A DNA stretch of 64,000 bases from an uncultured Lachnospiraceae bacterium (GTDB lineage Bacteria > Bacillota > Clostridia > Lachnospirales > Lachnospiraceae), in NCBI GenBank assembly GCA_900554415.1, contig USGU01000006.1:1-64000 (forward strand), written 5' to 3'. The notes beneath the pieces are model-generated. The model worked only from the letters and a program-made list of their open reading frames with translations, was not told where the DNA came from and did not search any database. This document shows positions 51,926 to 59,094 of this stretch, in pieces; within the stretch, counting starts at the first letter, position 1, and each line of letters opens with the position of its first letter. The translations under genes were made by a program, and so were the position numbers.

Positions 51926-51969
51926 TTTTCTCCTTTCTACTCCTCCAGGAAATACTCAATCGGGACATT

Positions 51970-52662
51970 TTACATTCTTAACTGAGCATTACAGTCTTGA
52001 ATCATAATCCTTGTGTTTGTGCATGGTTGCCAGTTCTTTACGTAATCAACAGCTTCATCGAATTTCTTCTTTGGAACATTATTACGAGCATTTACATTGA
52101 AATAATGCTTTAAATCCCTGTTGCATTCGGCAAATACTTTCTTCCCGATCATTCTGTACGCTCCGCTTTCTTTTCCACCAAGCGCATCGAGCACGGCATG
52201 ATTCACGACATCGCCCAAGACCTGTTGCTGTCCATAATCGATTGTCATATTGTTTTCAAGGTTCAAAATTCTCTCTTCATGATTATCAATCATTCCGAGC
52301 TGGATTCTCATCATTTCCTGCTGGGTTAGCGGTTTCTGATAAGAGCCTGTCTTTCTAATTGTTGGAAGCACTTCGGATGTTACCCAGTGCTTGAATCGTT
52401 TTGCTGATTCTAATTTGCTTCCAAAGATTAAAGCGTATAGACCGGATTCATTAATAAGCCATCCCCCGCGCTGTCCTAAACTCGATAACGATTTGTTATT
52501 GAGTTTATCTTCCTCATCCACGTGGTCTGCAATCGCCTTGCTGGCATTCATATACCCAAGGATTTCTGCGACATCCTTTCCGACAAACCACACTTCCTCA
52601 TCGATAGTTACTGTTCGTATCTGCCCGAACTCGGCATTTTCGAAAATTTGTAATTCGTTCAT
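51970..52662 (-). CDS. BRO-family phage antirepressor with ORF6C-like C-terminus
   Basis: About 230 residues from the ATG at 52662 (MNELQIFENAEFGQIRTV) after GGAAAGGAGACGA. Bro-N domain (VWFVGKDVAEILGYMNASKAIADHVDEEDK; LINESGLYALIFGSKLESAKRFKHWVTSEVLP), then an ORF6C-like helical domain. Such proteins antagonise the CI-type repressor during induction. Confidence 0.9.
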   Translation of the reverse strand: MNELQIFENAEFGQIRTVTIDEEVWFVGKDVAEILGYMNASKAIADHVDEEDKLNNKSLSSLGQRGGWLINESGLYALIFGSKLESAKRFKHWVTSEVLPTIRKTGSYQKPLTQQEMMRIQLGMIDNHEERILNLENNMTIDYGQQQVLGDVVNHAVLDALGGKESGAYRMIGKKVFAECNRDLKHYFNVNARNNVPKKKFDEAVDYVKNWQPCTNTRIMIQDCNAQLRM

Positions 52663-52680
52663 TCGTCTCCTTTCCAATAA

Positions 52681-52709
52681 TTGAAAATTCTTTTACGTTA
52701 TGATAAAAT
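52681..52709 (+). promoter_or_regulatory. Promoter for the two plus-strand cargo genes
   Basis: TTGAAA at 52681, 17-bp spacer, TAAAAT at 52704-52709; AGGAGG follows at 52719 before the ATG at 52733. Confidence 0.6.
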
Positions 52710-52732
52710 TCTTTCATAGGAGGAATTTCATC

Positions 52733-53119
52733 ATGTACTGGACTATATTTGGTCGAATTGCTGATATTTTAAGTTTTATAAGTTTTTTTGTTTCTCTCGG
52801 TATTCTTCGTAAAATATACTCTAAGGCTGAAGTGCAGAAGGAAACATATAAAAAGGAGCGTGATGAACTACTTATTAACTTACGTGCATTACAACAAAAC
52901 ATTTGGACTGATGGGCTTACATCCACCGAAATCCAAGACGCCTTACAAACAAAGATGTTCGAGTATCAAATGAAATATCTGCTCATTTCTTCTCCTCGAT
53001 GTATTTTCCACGCCTTTCGATGTAGCCACCTATTAAAACTTGGAATAAATAAATCGAATACCGAAAAAATACGACAAGATGTATGTTTTTTAATAGCAAG
53101 ATTATCAAAAAAGGAGTAA
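52733..53119 (+). CDS. Cargo protein with N-terminal membrane helix
   Basis: 128 residues from the ATG at 52733 (MYWTIFGRIADILSFI). One membrane helix, then a coiled segment (YSKAEVQKETYKKERDELLINLRALQQ). Unknown. Lies on the strand opposite to its neighbours, between the antirepressor and cro, five bases before the next gene. Confidence 0.6.
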   Translation: MYWTIFGRIADILSFISFFVSLGILRKIYSKAEVQKETYKKERDELLINLRALQQNIWTDGLTSTEIQDALQTKMFEYQMKYLLISSPRCIFHAFRCSHLLKLGINKSNTEKIRQDVCFLIARLSKKE

Positions 53120-53124
53120 TTATA

Positions 53125-53556
53125 ATGGATACAAGCACAGCAATTAAATTTATCGACAAAGCAATAGAAAAAACAAAACTGCAACAATTATCTTGGAAGC
53201 CATTGCCTGAGGATATCCCAGTCAAACCTTTACCAATAGATAATTCCAAACTCATATCTCCTTTGCTTACGCTTGGAAAAAATTTATCCGTGCAAGACTG
53301 TTATGTTTCAAAATACAAAACCGGTCATCTTCTCTTGCTTACTTACCGTTCTACTGTAGACTTGGCTCTATGCACACCTCCAGATGGGTGTATCTTTTCT
53401 CTTCGTATGCAAGACGAAAAGAGTAAGTTTGCCATAGAAATTTCCAACAGCACTCGCGACACCGATGAAGCCACCTATCTGATTCGCTTATATAACTTAA
53501 TAGCTAAAGATTCATCAAGCGTCAGTTTTCTTATTGACGATTTCCTCAATAGTTAA
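53125..53556 (+). CDS. Cargo protein, soluble, unknown
   Basis: 143 residues from the ATG at 53125 after AAAAGGAGTAATTATA. No membrane segment. Contains LLTLGKNLSVQDCYVSKYKTGHLLLLTY. Not recognised. Paired with the membrane protein upstream, suggesting a two-gene lysogenic-conversion unit. Confidence 0.6.
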   Translation: MDTSTAIKFIDKAIEKTKLQQLSWKPLPEDIPVKPLPIDNSKLISPLLTLGKNLSVQDCYVSKYKTGHLLLLTYRSTVDLALCTPPDGCIFSLRMQDEKSKFAIEISNSTRDTDEATYLIRLYNLIAKDSSSVSFLIDDFLNS

Positions 53557-53715
53557 ACCCTCATCACTTGATGCTGTGCCAGCTTTCTTATCACGAAGGC
53601 TGGCTATTTTATTTGTTGCATCTTCAAGCAACATGAGCTCCAACCGCTTCACTCGTCTTTCCAAATCGTCCATCTTTCGACTCTGCGCTTCAAAATACCA
53701 TTTTGGTATCCACAC
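53515..53715 (-). CDS. Small protein downstream of cro
   Basis: 66 residues, GTG start with GAGGAGGTGGTG upstream, directly following the Cro-like gene. Coiled/charged (RKMDDLERRVKRLELMLLED). Converges on and overlaps the cargo gene by 42 bases. Unknown. Confidence 0.5.
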   Translation of the reverse strand: MWIPKWYFEAQSRKMDDLERRVKRLELMLLEDATNKIASLRDKKAGTASSDEGLTIEEIVNKKTDA

Positions 53716-53964
53716 CTACACCACCTCCTCTCTATCACCATCACCGCTTCGTTGCATTTTTGGGACGCTCGGATTAAAAAAAATATCTACTGGGTCTTCC
53801 AATGCAAGAACTTTGGTTATCTTGACGACTTCCTCTAATGTAAACTGACTTCTCCCATTTAGCTTTGCATTCAAAGACTGAACGGTAATTTCTAAATGAC
53901 GAGCCAATTTTTCTTGAGATATTCTCGACTCCGTCATTTTCCCTTTTAATTTATCAAAAGACAT
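53716..53964 (-). CDS. Cro-like helix-turn-helix regulator
   Basis: 82 residues. HTH: ISQEKLARHLEITVQSLNAKLNGRSQFTLEEVVKI, a DUF739/XRE-type fold. First gene of the minus-strand lytic operon, divergent from the CI-like gene, with operators between. Expected to switch off the repressor. Confidence 0.85.
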   Translation of the reverse strand: MSFDKLKGKMTESRISQEKLARHLEITVQSLNAKLNGRSQFTLEEVVKITKVLALEDPVDIFFNPSVPKMQRSGDGDREEVV

Positions 53965-53979
53965 GTTCTCACTCCTCTC

Positions 53980-54099
53980 GTTGCATATTTGGGATATTTA
54001 TATGTTACACCTTGCTTCTGGCATTGTCAACCCATATTTGCAACATTTTTTTCGTTTCATTTAACTTTATGTTGCAAATATGAAAAAAAAGTTTATAAT
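53980..54099. promoter_or_regulatory. Immunity region: divergent promoters and three operator-like repeats
   Basis: Lytic promoter, minus strand: TTGACA (54025-54030), 17-bp spacer, TAACAT (54002-54007). Repressor promoter, plus strand: TTGCAA (54072-54077), 16-bp spacer, TATAAT (54094-54099). Operator-like sites: GTTGCATATTTG at 53980, CATATTTGCAAC at 54033, GTTGCAAATATG at 54071; the last two are exact reverse complements. One site overlaps the -35 of the repressor promoter, consistent with autoregulation. Confidence 0.75.
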
Positions 54100-54121
54100 G
54101 TACTTATACGGAGGTGCTGAT

Positions 54122-54457
54122 ATGAGTGAAAAAGAATTAAGCGAGAAAATGTTAGAAATAATGGAAAGAATGAAAAACCGTAGAGAAGAGTTAAATATGT
54201 CATACCAGGCCCTATCTGATAAAGTCGGTATTAGCAAATCTACACTGCAAAGATATGAAACTGGATACATTAAAAATATGCCTATTGATAAACTGGAAGA
54301 TATTGCAAAGGCATTATGCGTATCACCTTCTTATTTAATGGGATGGGATGATGAGCCAACCACTATCGCCGCGCACTTCGATGGAGAAGAATATACAGAA
54401 GACGAAATGGATGAAATCAAACAGTTCGCAGCGTTTGTTAAAAATAAAAGAAAATAG
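54122..54457 (+). CDS. CI-like repressor, XRE family
   Basis: 111 residues from the ATG at 54122 after CGGAGGTGCTGAT. N-terminal HTH (MSYQALSDKVGISKSTLQRYETGYIKNMPIDKLEDIAKAL) and a short acidic C-terminus without peptidase domain. Loss of repression is therefore not by RecA-type self-cleavage; the ImmA-like protein encoded downstream is a plausible inactivator. Confidence 0.85.
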   Translation: MSEKELSEKMLEIMERMKNRREELNMSYQALSDKVGISKSTLQRYETGYIKNMPIDKLEDIAKALCVSPSYLMGWDDEPTTIAAHFDGEEYTEDEMDEIKQFAAFVKNKRK

Positions 54458-54459
54458 AC

Positions 54460-54510
54460 ACGTGTTTATACGTCCTTATTATTGACATACGTGTTTATAC
54501 GTGTTATAAT
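54460..54510 (+). promoter_or_regulatory. Consensus hicAB promoter with repeated operator
   Basis: TTGACA (54482-54487), 17-bp spacer, TATAAT (54505-54510), a perfect consensus. ACGTGTTTATACGT occurs at 54460-54473 and again at 54489-54502 inside the spacer; the repeat is imperfectly palindromic and is the likely HicB operator. Confidence 0.75.
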
Positions 54511-54541
54511 ATAATCATGATAAGGAAAGGAGATACAAAAG

Positions 54542-54730
54542 ATGCCATTGACACCAAGAGAAATGATTAAACTTCTCAAGAAAAGTGGATTTGAAGAAAT
54601 CAGTCAGAACGGTTCTCATGTAAAAATGAAAAACCAAGAAAATGGAAAAACAGTTATTGTTCCTTATCACTCCAAAGCCATGAAAAAAGGCTTGGAACAG
54701 GCAATATTAAAACAGGCGGGGCTTAAATAG
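54542..54730 (+). CDS. hicA: HicA toxin (mRNA interferase)
   Basis: 62 residues, standard HicA length. The dsRBD-like fold has the catalytic His26 in NGSHVKM and the C-terminal TVIVPYHSKAMKKGLEQAILKQAG. AAGGAGAT precedes the ATG. Paired with HicB. Confidence 0.93.
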   Translation: MPLTPREMIKLLKKSGFEEISQNGSHVKMKNQENGKTVIVPYHSKAMKKGLEQAILKQAGLK

Positions 54731-54764
54731 TCCTGCCATCCAGAAATAAATGGAGGTACTACGT

Positions 54765-55160
54765 ATGAACAGATTATTTTATCCTGCAATTTTCCACAAA
54801 GCAGAAGAAGGTGGTTTTTGGGTTTCTTTTCCAGATTTTCCAGAATGTTTCACGGAAGGCGATGATATGCAACAATCATATGAAAGAGCGGTTGATGCAT
54901 TAGGACTTGCGATTGTAAGCAGAAAAGACGAAAAAGAAGAGATTCCAGAACCTGCGGGAATAGATGAAATCAAGGTCGAAGACGGGTTTGTTGTTATTTT
55001 AGAATTCGATATGCTTGCGTACCTCAAAAAGCATAACAATAAAGCTGTGAAAAAAACACTTACAATACCAGAATGGTTAAACGAATCTGCTTCTGCTATG
55101 GGCTTGAACTTTTCGCAGGTACTTCAGGAAGCTTTACTTGCAAAAATACAGACCAAATAA
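54765..55160 (+). CDS. hicB: HicB antitoxin
   Basis: 131 residues from the ATG at 54765 after TGGAGG. N-terminal HicB fold (YPAIFHKAEEGGFWVSFPDFPECFTEGDD) and a C-terminal ribbon-helix-helix-like DNA-binding part (IPEWLNESASAMGLNFSQVLQEAL). Neutralises HicA and represses the operon. Confidence 0.93.
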   Translation: MNRLFYPAIFHKAEEGGFWVSFPDFPECFTEGDDMQQSYERAVDALGLAIVSRKDEKEEIPEPAGIDEIKVEDGFVVILEFDMLAYLKKHNNKAVKKTLTIPEWLNESASAMGLNFSQVLQEALLAKIQTK

Positions 55161-55202
55161 AGGGATAACTATTCTTATATACTTGAGTGGGAGGTACTTT
55201 GT

Positions 55203-55670
55203 ATGAATACATTGGAGCGTTTAGAAGATGAAGCCTGCAGGGACGGTATAGACGTAATTCATTATGATTTTAGAAGTGAAAATATAAAAGGTCTCTATTG
55301 TGATGGTACTATCGGAATAAATAGGAATCTTTCTACAACAGCTGAGAAAGCCTGCACACTCTCTGAGGAACTTGGACACCATTATACAAGCGTAGGAAAT
55401 ATAATTGATATGTCAGACGCATGGAACCGCAAACAGGAACGACTGGCAAGACTCTGGGGATACAATAAACAGATTGGTCTTGTTGGACTTATCAAAGCTT
55501 ACGAAGCAGGTTGCCAGAACAGATATGAAACTGCTGCATATCTGGAAGTAACAGAAGAATTTTTAGAAGAATGCATCCAGTGTTATCGAGATAAATACGG
55601 GGAATATAAGATAGTAGATAATTACACCATCTATTTTATTCCACACCTGGCAGTATTTAAAAGGGTATAA
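55203..55670 (+). CDS. ImmA/IrrE-type metallopeptidase, likely anti-repressor protease
   Basis: 155 residues. The metal motif reads SEELGHHY: the first His of HExxH is Glu, a form I recall in many Firmicutes phage relatives. Downstream DAWNRKQERLARLWGYNKQ is also a family feature. In ICEBs1-like systems ImmA cleaves the CI-like repressor; here the repressor lacks its own peptidase. Activity of the variant motif is uncertain. Confidence 0.8.
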   Translation: MNTLERLEDEACRDGIDVIHYDFRSENIKGLYCDGTIGINRNLSTTAEKACTLSEELGHHYTSVGNIIDMSDAWNRKQERLARLWGYNKQIGLVGLIKAYEAGCQNRYETAAYLEVTEEFLEECIQCYRDKYGEYKIVDNYTIYFIPHLAVFKRV

Positions 55671-55721
55671 CCGCATTGCGATTATAGAAAATGTATGTCA
55701 AAAGAAAAAGAGGTATATAAA

Positions 55722-56297
55722 ATGAATTTTAAAAACATTTTTAAAATTTTTTCTAATCAAAAAGACGAACCCACTTTAGAACCACAAGATGAATTTTATG
55801 CAAATCATCACGATTATATTGCTGATTTAGACGCAAATATTTCTTCATACATAAGACGTTATCAAGCTTCTTCCAATATTGATGAAGAGATTTTTATACT
55901 ACAAAGATTTATTCCTTATTATCATGAGAAAAGAAATGAAACGAAAACATTAGGGAACGAATTTCAGCAATATTTTGACGAAATGTATGAGCACTGTCAT
56001 AACAGCCGTGAAAACGATTTCTCTATGATTACTTATTATGAAGAACGTCTGGATTATCTAAAACAGCACTACGAAGAAGAGAAAGAAAAAGAGCAAAAAT
56101 TAGTAACCTTACATGATGATATTCTTCTACTCTTAAAAGAAAACGATGGTATTTTACAAAAAGATTTTTGTAAATTATTCAATTTAAATATCAGAGATGA
56201 TGTCCGTCGTGAGTTATATTATGACGAAAAAAATGGGTTAGTATCTAGGGAAAAAACAGGGAATACTTACATACTTCACCTTGTATCACCTAAATAA
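55722..56297 (+). CDS. Phage lysogeny-module protein with C-terminal winged-helix-like region
   Basis: 191 residues from the ATG at 55722 (MNFKNIFKIFSNQKDEP) after AGAGG. Middle part helical and acidic; the C-terminus (LLKENDGILQKDFCKLFNLNIRDDVRRELYYDEKNGLVSREKTG) looks like a winged helix. Unknown role; possibly a partner of the PemK-like protein downstream. Confidence 0.55.
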   Translation: MNFKNIFKIFSNQKDEPTLEPQDEFYANHHDYIADLDANISSYIRRYQASSNIDEEIFILQRFIPYYHEKRNETKTLGNEFQQYFDEMYEHCHNSRENDFSMITYYEERLDYLKQHYEEEKEKEQKLVTLHDDILLLLKENDGILQKDFCKLFNLNIRDDVRRELYYDEKNGLVSREKTGNTYILHLVSPK

Positions 56298-56355
56298 CCA
56301 CATTTTAATCACATAAATGTAAAACAAAAAAATTTAATCGAAAGGGGGTAAAAAT

Positions 56356-57132
56356 ATGGGACGCGATTTAACAAAAGACGAACTCGAGAATCACAAGCAA
56401 GATGCTTTAAGGAAAATGGAAAATTATATTGATTCTTTGATTAATGACCAAAATCCTAAAGTAGCCGGAAAAGCCGACAAACTCAGTTATTGGCTTGAGG
56501 ACTGGGTGACTTTTCTTAATTTTGAAAATGAATTTTCTCCTTCCAGTTTGCGTACATACAAGCGTGGCGAAATTATAAAAGCTCATTTAGGGTATAATGT
56601 TGGAAGCGAGGAAGGCGGATTACACTACTGCGTAGTAGTCGAAAAGAACAACTCTAAAAACTCTCCTGTTTTAACGGTTGTTCCTCTTACATCTCTAAAG
56701 CAAAAGAATGATATCGATCATCTTCATAAAGGGTGTATCTATTTAGGAAATGAACTTTTTACAAGTTTAATGTCCAAAATCTCTTATACAGAAAAATCAG
56801 TAGTTGCTAAAGTTACAGAATTAACATCTGCTGTAGCTGCTCTTTCAGATGTATATACAGAAAATGCTCAAAAAGAACGCGACAGGATATCACACGAATT
56901 AAAAGTATGCTACAAAAATGTTACTATGCTCGAGCGCATGAAAAATGAAATTGTAAAAATGAAATTTGGAAGCATTGCTCTCGTGGGACAAATACGCACC
57001 ATAAGTAAGATACGTATTTACGACCCGAAAACTAATTTTGATATTTTGAGTAAAGTAAAATTATCAAACGAAAAATTAGATTTAATAGACAACGAAATTA
57101 TAGCTAATTTTACCGGCAATAAACAAAACTAG
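56356..57132 (+). CDS. PemK/MazF-like protein with N- and C-terminal extensions
   Basis: 258 residues. The central part KRGEIIKAHLGYNVGSEEGGLHYCVVVEKNNSKNSPVLTVVPLTSLK is the MazF/PemK fold (GxxGSExxxxxYxVVV). The N-terminal 65 residues and C-terminal 90 are extra, helical. Common in Lachnospiraceae prophages. No small antitoxin gene is directly adjacent, so the classical two-gene TA model may not apply. AAAGGGGGT upstream. Confidence 0.75.
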   Translation: MGRDLTKDELENHKQDALRKMENYIDSLINDQNPKVAGKADKLSYWLEDWVTFLNFENEFSPSSLRTYKRGEIIKAHLGYNVGSEEGGLHYCVVVEKNNSKNSPVLTVVPLTSLKQKNDIDHLHKGCIYLGNELFTSLMSKISYTEKSVVAKVTELTSAVAALSDVYTENAQKERDRISHELKVCYKNVTMLERMKNEIVKMKFGSIALVGQIRTISKIRIYDPKTNFDILSKVKLSNEKLDLIDNEIIANFTGNKQN

Positions 57133-57156
57133 ATTAGTTATATGGTGCATTTTCTA

Positions 57157-57186
57157 TTGACAATTGCATATACTGAGGTATATAAT
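57157..57186 (+). promoter_or_regulatory. Consensus promoter of a small RNA
   Basis: TTGACA at 57157-57162 and TATAAT at 57181-57186, 18-bp spacer. No ORF follows before the terminator at 57267. Confidence 0.7.
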
Positions 57187-57192
57187 GAATAT

Positions 57193-57297
57193 CTAATAAA
57201 ACAAAGCCGTTAACCGGCAGTATAAAAGACAAAGCTCTCAGATATCTGACGAGCAGTATTCATTTAAGACCTCGTAGTAATACGAGGTCTTTTACGT
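57193..57297 (+). ncRNA. Putative ~105-nt structured small RNA upstream of the integrase
   Basis: Bounded by a consensus promoter and an 11-bp terminator stem AAGACCTCGTA / TACGAGGTCTT with TTTTA (57267-57294). Internal elements: GCCG-TTAAC-CGGC hairpin near 57207 and GCTC...CAGATATCTG...GAGC near 57234. No coding potential is seen. Family unknown; ends estimated. It occupies part of the 355-bp gap between the PemK-like gene and the integrase. Confidence 0.6.
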
Positions 57298-57360
57298 TAT
57301 ATAAACCATAAAACCGCCTCAGCGCTACCAACACTAAGACGGTCCATATAAACTACATAT

Positions 57361-57447
57361 CCGAAGATATACAGTCTCATTGCAAAAATATTGTATCATC
57401 TTCGGGAACAGCTTGCAAGAGAACAAAAGTTCTCAGGCTGTTATTTT
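57361..57447 (+). terminator. Two hairpins before the integrase, the second terminator-like
   Basis: CCGAAGAT ... ATCTTCGG (57361-57405) is followed by AACAGC...GAGAAC-AAAA-GTTCTC...GCTGTT (57407-57442) and TTTTTG. The second can insulate the integrase from upstream transcription. Its apical part GAACAAAAGTTC (57421-57432) also matches the core GAAC-N4-GTTC of clostridial LexA boxes. Confidence 0.55.
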
Positions 57448-57488
57448 TGTACCTTTTTTTACATAAAACTTACAAAGGAGCTGATACA

Positions 57489-58943
57489 ATGTCAAATAAC
57501 ACCCCTTCTTCGCTTCCCGATTTGCGTACCGGTGCTCTTTACATCCGTGTATCCACCCATGAGCAGGATGACCTTTCTCCGGATGCACAGACCCGCCTTG
57601 GACTTGATTACGCAAAATCAAATAATATCATCGTCCCGAAAGACTATATTTTCGTGGAAAGCGTCTCTGGCCGGAAAGCGAAAAACCGGCATGAGTTTCA
57701 GCGCATGATTGGTCTTGCTAAATCTCCGGAGCATCCCATTGACGTTATCATCGTCTGGAAGTTCTCCCGGTTCGCACGTAACCAGGAAGAATCTATCGTG
57801 TATAAGAGTATGCTTAAGAAAGACAACGTAGATGTAATAAGCATATCAGAGCCACTGGTAGACGGTCCTTTTGGAAGTCTGATTGAACGTATTATAGAGT
57901 GGATGGACGAATACTACTCTATCCGATTATCCGGAGAAGTACTGCGAGGAATGAATGAGAAAGCCCTGCGCAATGGCTACCAGCTCTCTCCACCTCTCGG
58001 ATACTCTGCTGTAGGTGGTGGAAATCCTTACATAATAAACGAAGATGAATATAAAATGGTATCGTATATCTTTGAGCAGTATGATGTGTATGACAAGGAC
58101 TGGACTGCAATTGCCCGAAGCATGAACCAAAAAGGATGGAAAACCAAAAGAGGGTCTGCATTCGATATTCGTTCTGTAGAGCGTGTCTTGAAGAACCCTT
58201 TCTACTACGGACTGGTTGTTTGGAATGATACTTCGTTTATGGGTACTCATGAAGTACGTCTGACCAAAGAACAGTATGACAAGCGAATAGAAAAAATGCA
58301 AAAGCGATACCGTCCAATTAAACGCAGAAACCCATCTACTTGTCTCCATTGGCTTTCCGGGGTTTTAAAGTGTGGTCACTGCGGAGCAGGACTTGTGTAT
58401 AACTCAGCCAACAGATGTCCGAATTTCCAGTGCTGGCGGTACGCAAAAGGCCTACACATGGGTTCTCACTGTATTTCCGAAAAGAGGGTAGTCGCTGCCG
58501 TGTATGAATATTTTGAACAGATACTGGACGGAAATCCTTTCACATACACCTATCGCGCTCCTATACGGCCCGAAACGGATGATGCAAAGAAATCCTTACT
58601 GGATGAACTGGAAAAGCTGAAAATCAAAGAGCAGCGCATCAAATTTGCTTACGAAAATGAAGTAGATACACTGGAAGAATATAAGGAAAATAAATTGCGT
58701 CTGAAAGCAGCGCGTGAGAAAATTGAATCCGAACTGGAAGAGATTGCTGCCGAAGAAGCTCAGAACGAACCGACAGGTCCTACCAAAGAAGAAGCACTTG
58801 CAAAAGTGAAAACTGTGTACGATATTATCTCCAATCCGGATGTAGATTATACCACCAAAGGGAACGTTCTCAGAAGCCTTGTAGAATCCATAACCTACTA
58901 CAAGGAAGATGAGAAATTAGAGTTTGTATTTTATATCTCTTAG
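57489..58943 (+). CDS. int: Large serine recombinase (phage integrase)
   Basis: 484 residues from the ATG at 57489 after AAAGGAGCTGATACA. Resolvase domain with catalytic Ser22 in YIRVSTHEQ and WKFSRFARNQEE; recombinase domain (LSPPLGYSAVGGG; GWKTKRGSAFDIRSVERVLKNPFYYG); zinc ribbon CGHCGAGL ... CPNFQC; coiled coil (about 390-440). It integrates into cotJC; attR lies 49 bp after its stop. Excision requires a directionality factor not identified here. Confidence 0.97.
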   Translation: MSNNTPSSLPDLRTGALYIRVSTHEQDDLSPDAQTRLGLDYAKSNNIIVPKDYIFVESVSGRKAKNRHEFQRMIGLAKSPEHPIDVIIVWKFSRFARNQEESIVYKSMLKKDNVDVISISEPLVDGPFGSLIERIIEWMDEYYSIRLSGEVLRGMNEKALRNGYQLSPPLGYSAVGGGNPYIINEDEYKMVSYIFEQYDVYDKDWTAIARSMNQKGWKTKRGSAFDIRSVERVLKNPFYYGLVVWNDTSFMGTHEVRLTKEQYDKRIEKMQKRYRPIKRRNPSTCLHWLSGVLKCGHCGAGLVYNSANRCPNFQCWRYAKGLHMGSHCISEKRVVAAVYEYFEQILDGNPFTYTYRAPIRPETDDAKKSLLDELEKLKIKEQRIKFAYENEVDTLEEYKENKLRLKAAREKIESELEEIAAEEAQNEPTGPTKEEALAKVKTVYDIISNPDVDYTTKGNVLRSLVESITYYKEDEKLEFVFYIS

Positions 58944-58945
58944 CA

Positions 58946-58973
58946 AAAAAAGCCCGGAAATACGGGCTTTTTT
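58946..58973 (+). terminator. Bidirectional terminator after the integrase
   Basis: AAAAAAGCCCG-GAAATA-CGGGCTTTTTT, an 11-bp perfect stem. It prevents integrase transcription from running antisense into the cotJ operon and stops cotJ transcripts entering the phage. Confidence 0.85.
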
Positions 58974-58977
58974 CGTA

Positions 58978-59091
58978 TCATCTGTTACTGTCATCCGGTC
59001 CACCGAACTGACTGATGATTACCTGGGCCATCTTCGGATTGGTCTGGGTAATTTTTACGGGATATTGTAAACGTTTTTCATAATTCCACAT
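58978..59091 (-). pseudogene. cotJC: cotJC, 5' part, ends in phage sequence after 37 codons
   Basis: Begins MWNYEKRLQYPVKITQTNPK and continues to SQFGGPD, the normal CotJC N-terminus, then D-S-N-R and a stop in prophage DNA. The ATG at 59091 lies 3 bases after the cotJB stop with GGAGGGTGT upstream. The truncated product has none of the metal-binding region. See the 3' part at 18040-18553. Confidence 0.93.
58992..59005. other. attR core (right prophage junction in cotJC)
   Basis: CATCCGGTCCACCG, identical to attL. To its right the minus strand reads the first 29 codons of cotJC. Confidence 0.9.
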
Positions 59092-59094
59092 AAA

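Larger units (their letters stand above)
18554..59005. mobile_element. Complete siphovirus-type prophage (40,452 bp) interrupting cotJC
   Basis: The segment is bounded by 14-bp direct repeats that also split cotJC. Contains a large serine integrase, immunity region, recombination/replication genes, terminase, portal, capsid, tail with tape measure, and lysis genes. Late genes all run on the minus strand; the lysogeny block runs mainly on the plus strand. No essential module is visibly broken, so it may be inducible. Portal and head genes are SPP1-like and the long tape measure indicates a long-tailed siphovirus. Confidence 0.95.

Noticed and set aside
57440..57469. SigE-like promoter (TTATTTT - 14 bp - CATAAAAC) before the integrase
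   Set aside because: The start site would fall within the Shine-Dalgarno sequence, and the -35 match is poor.
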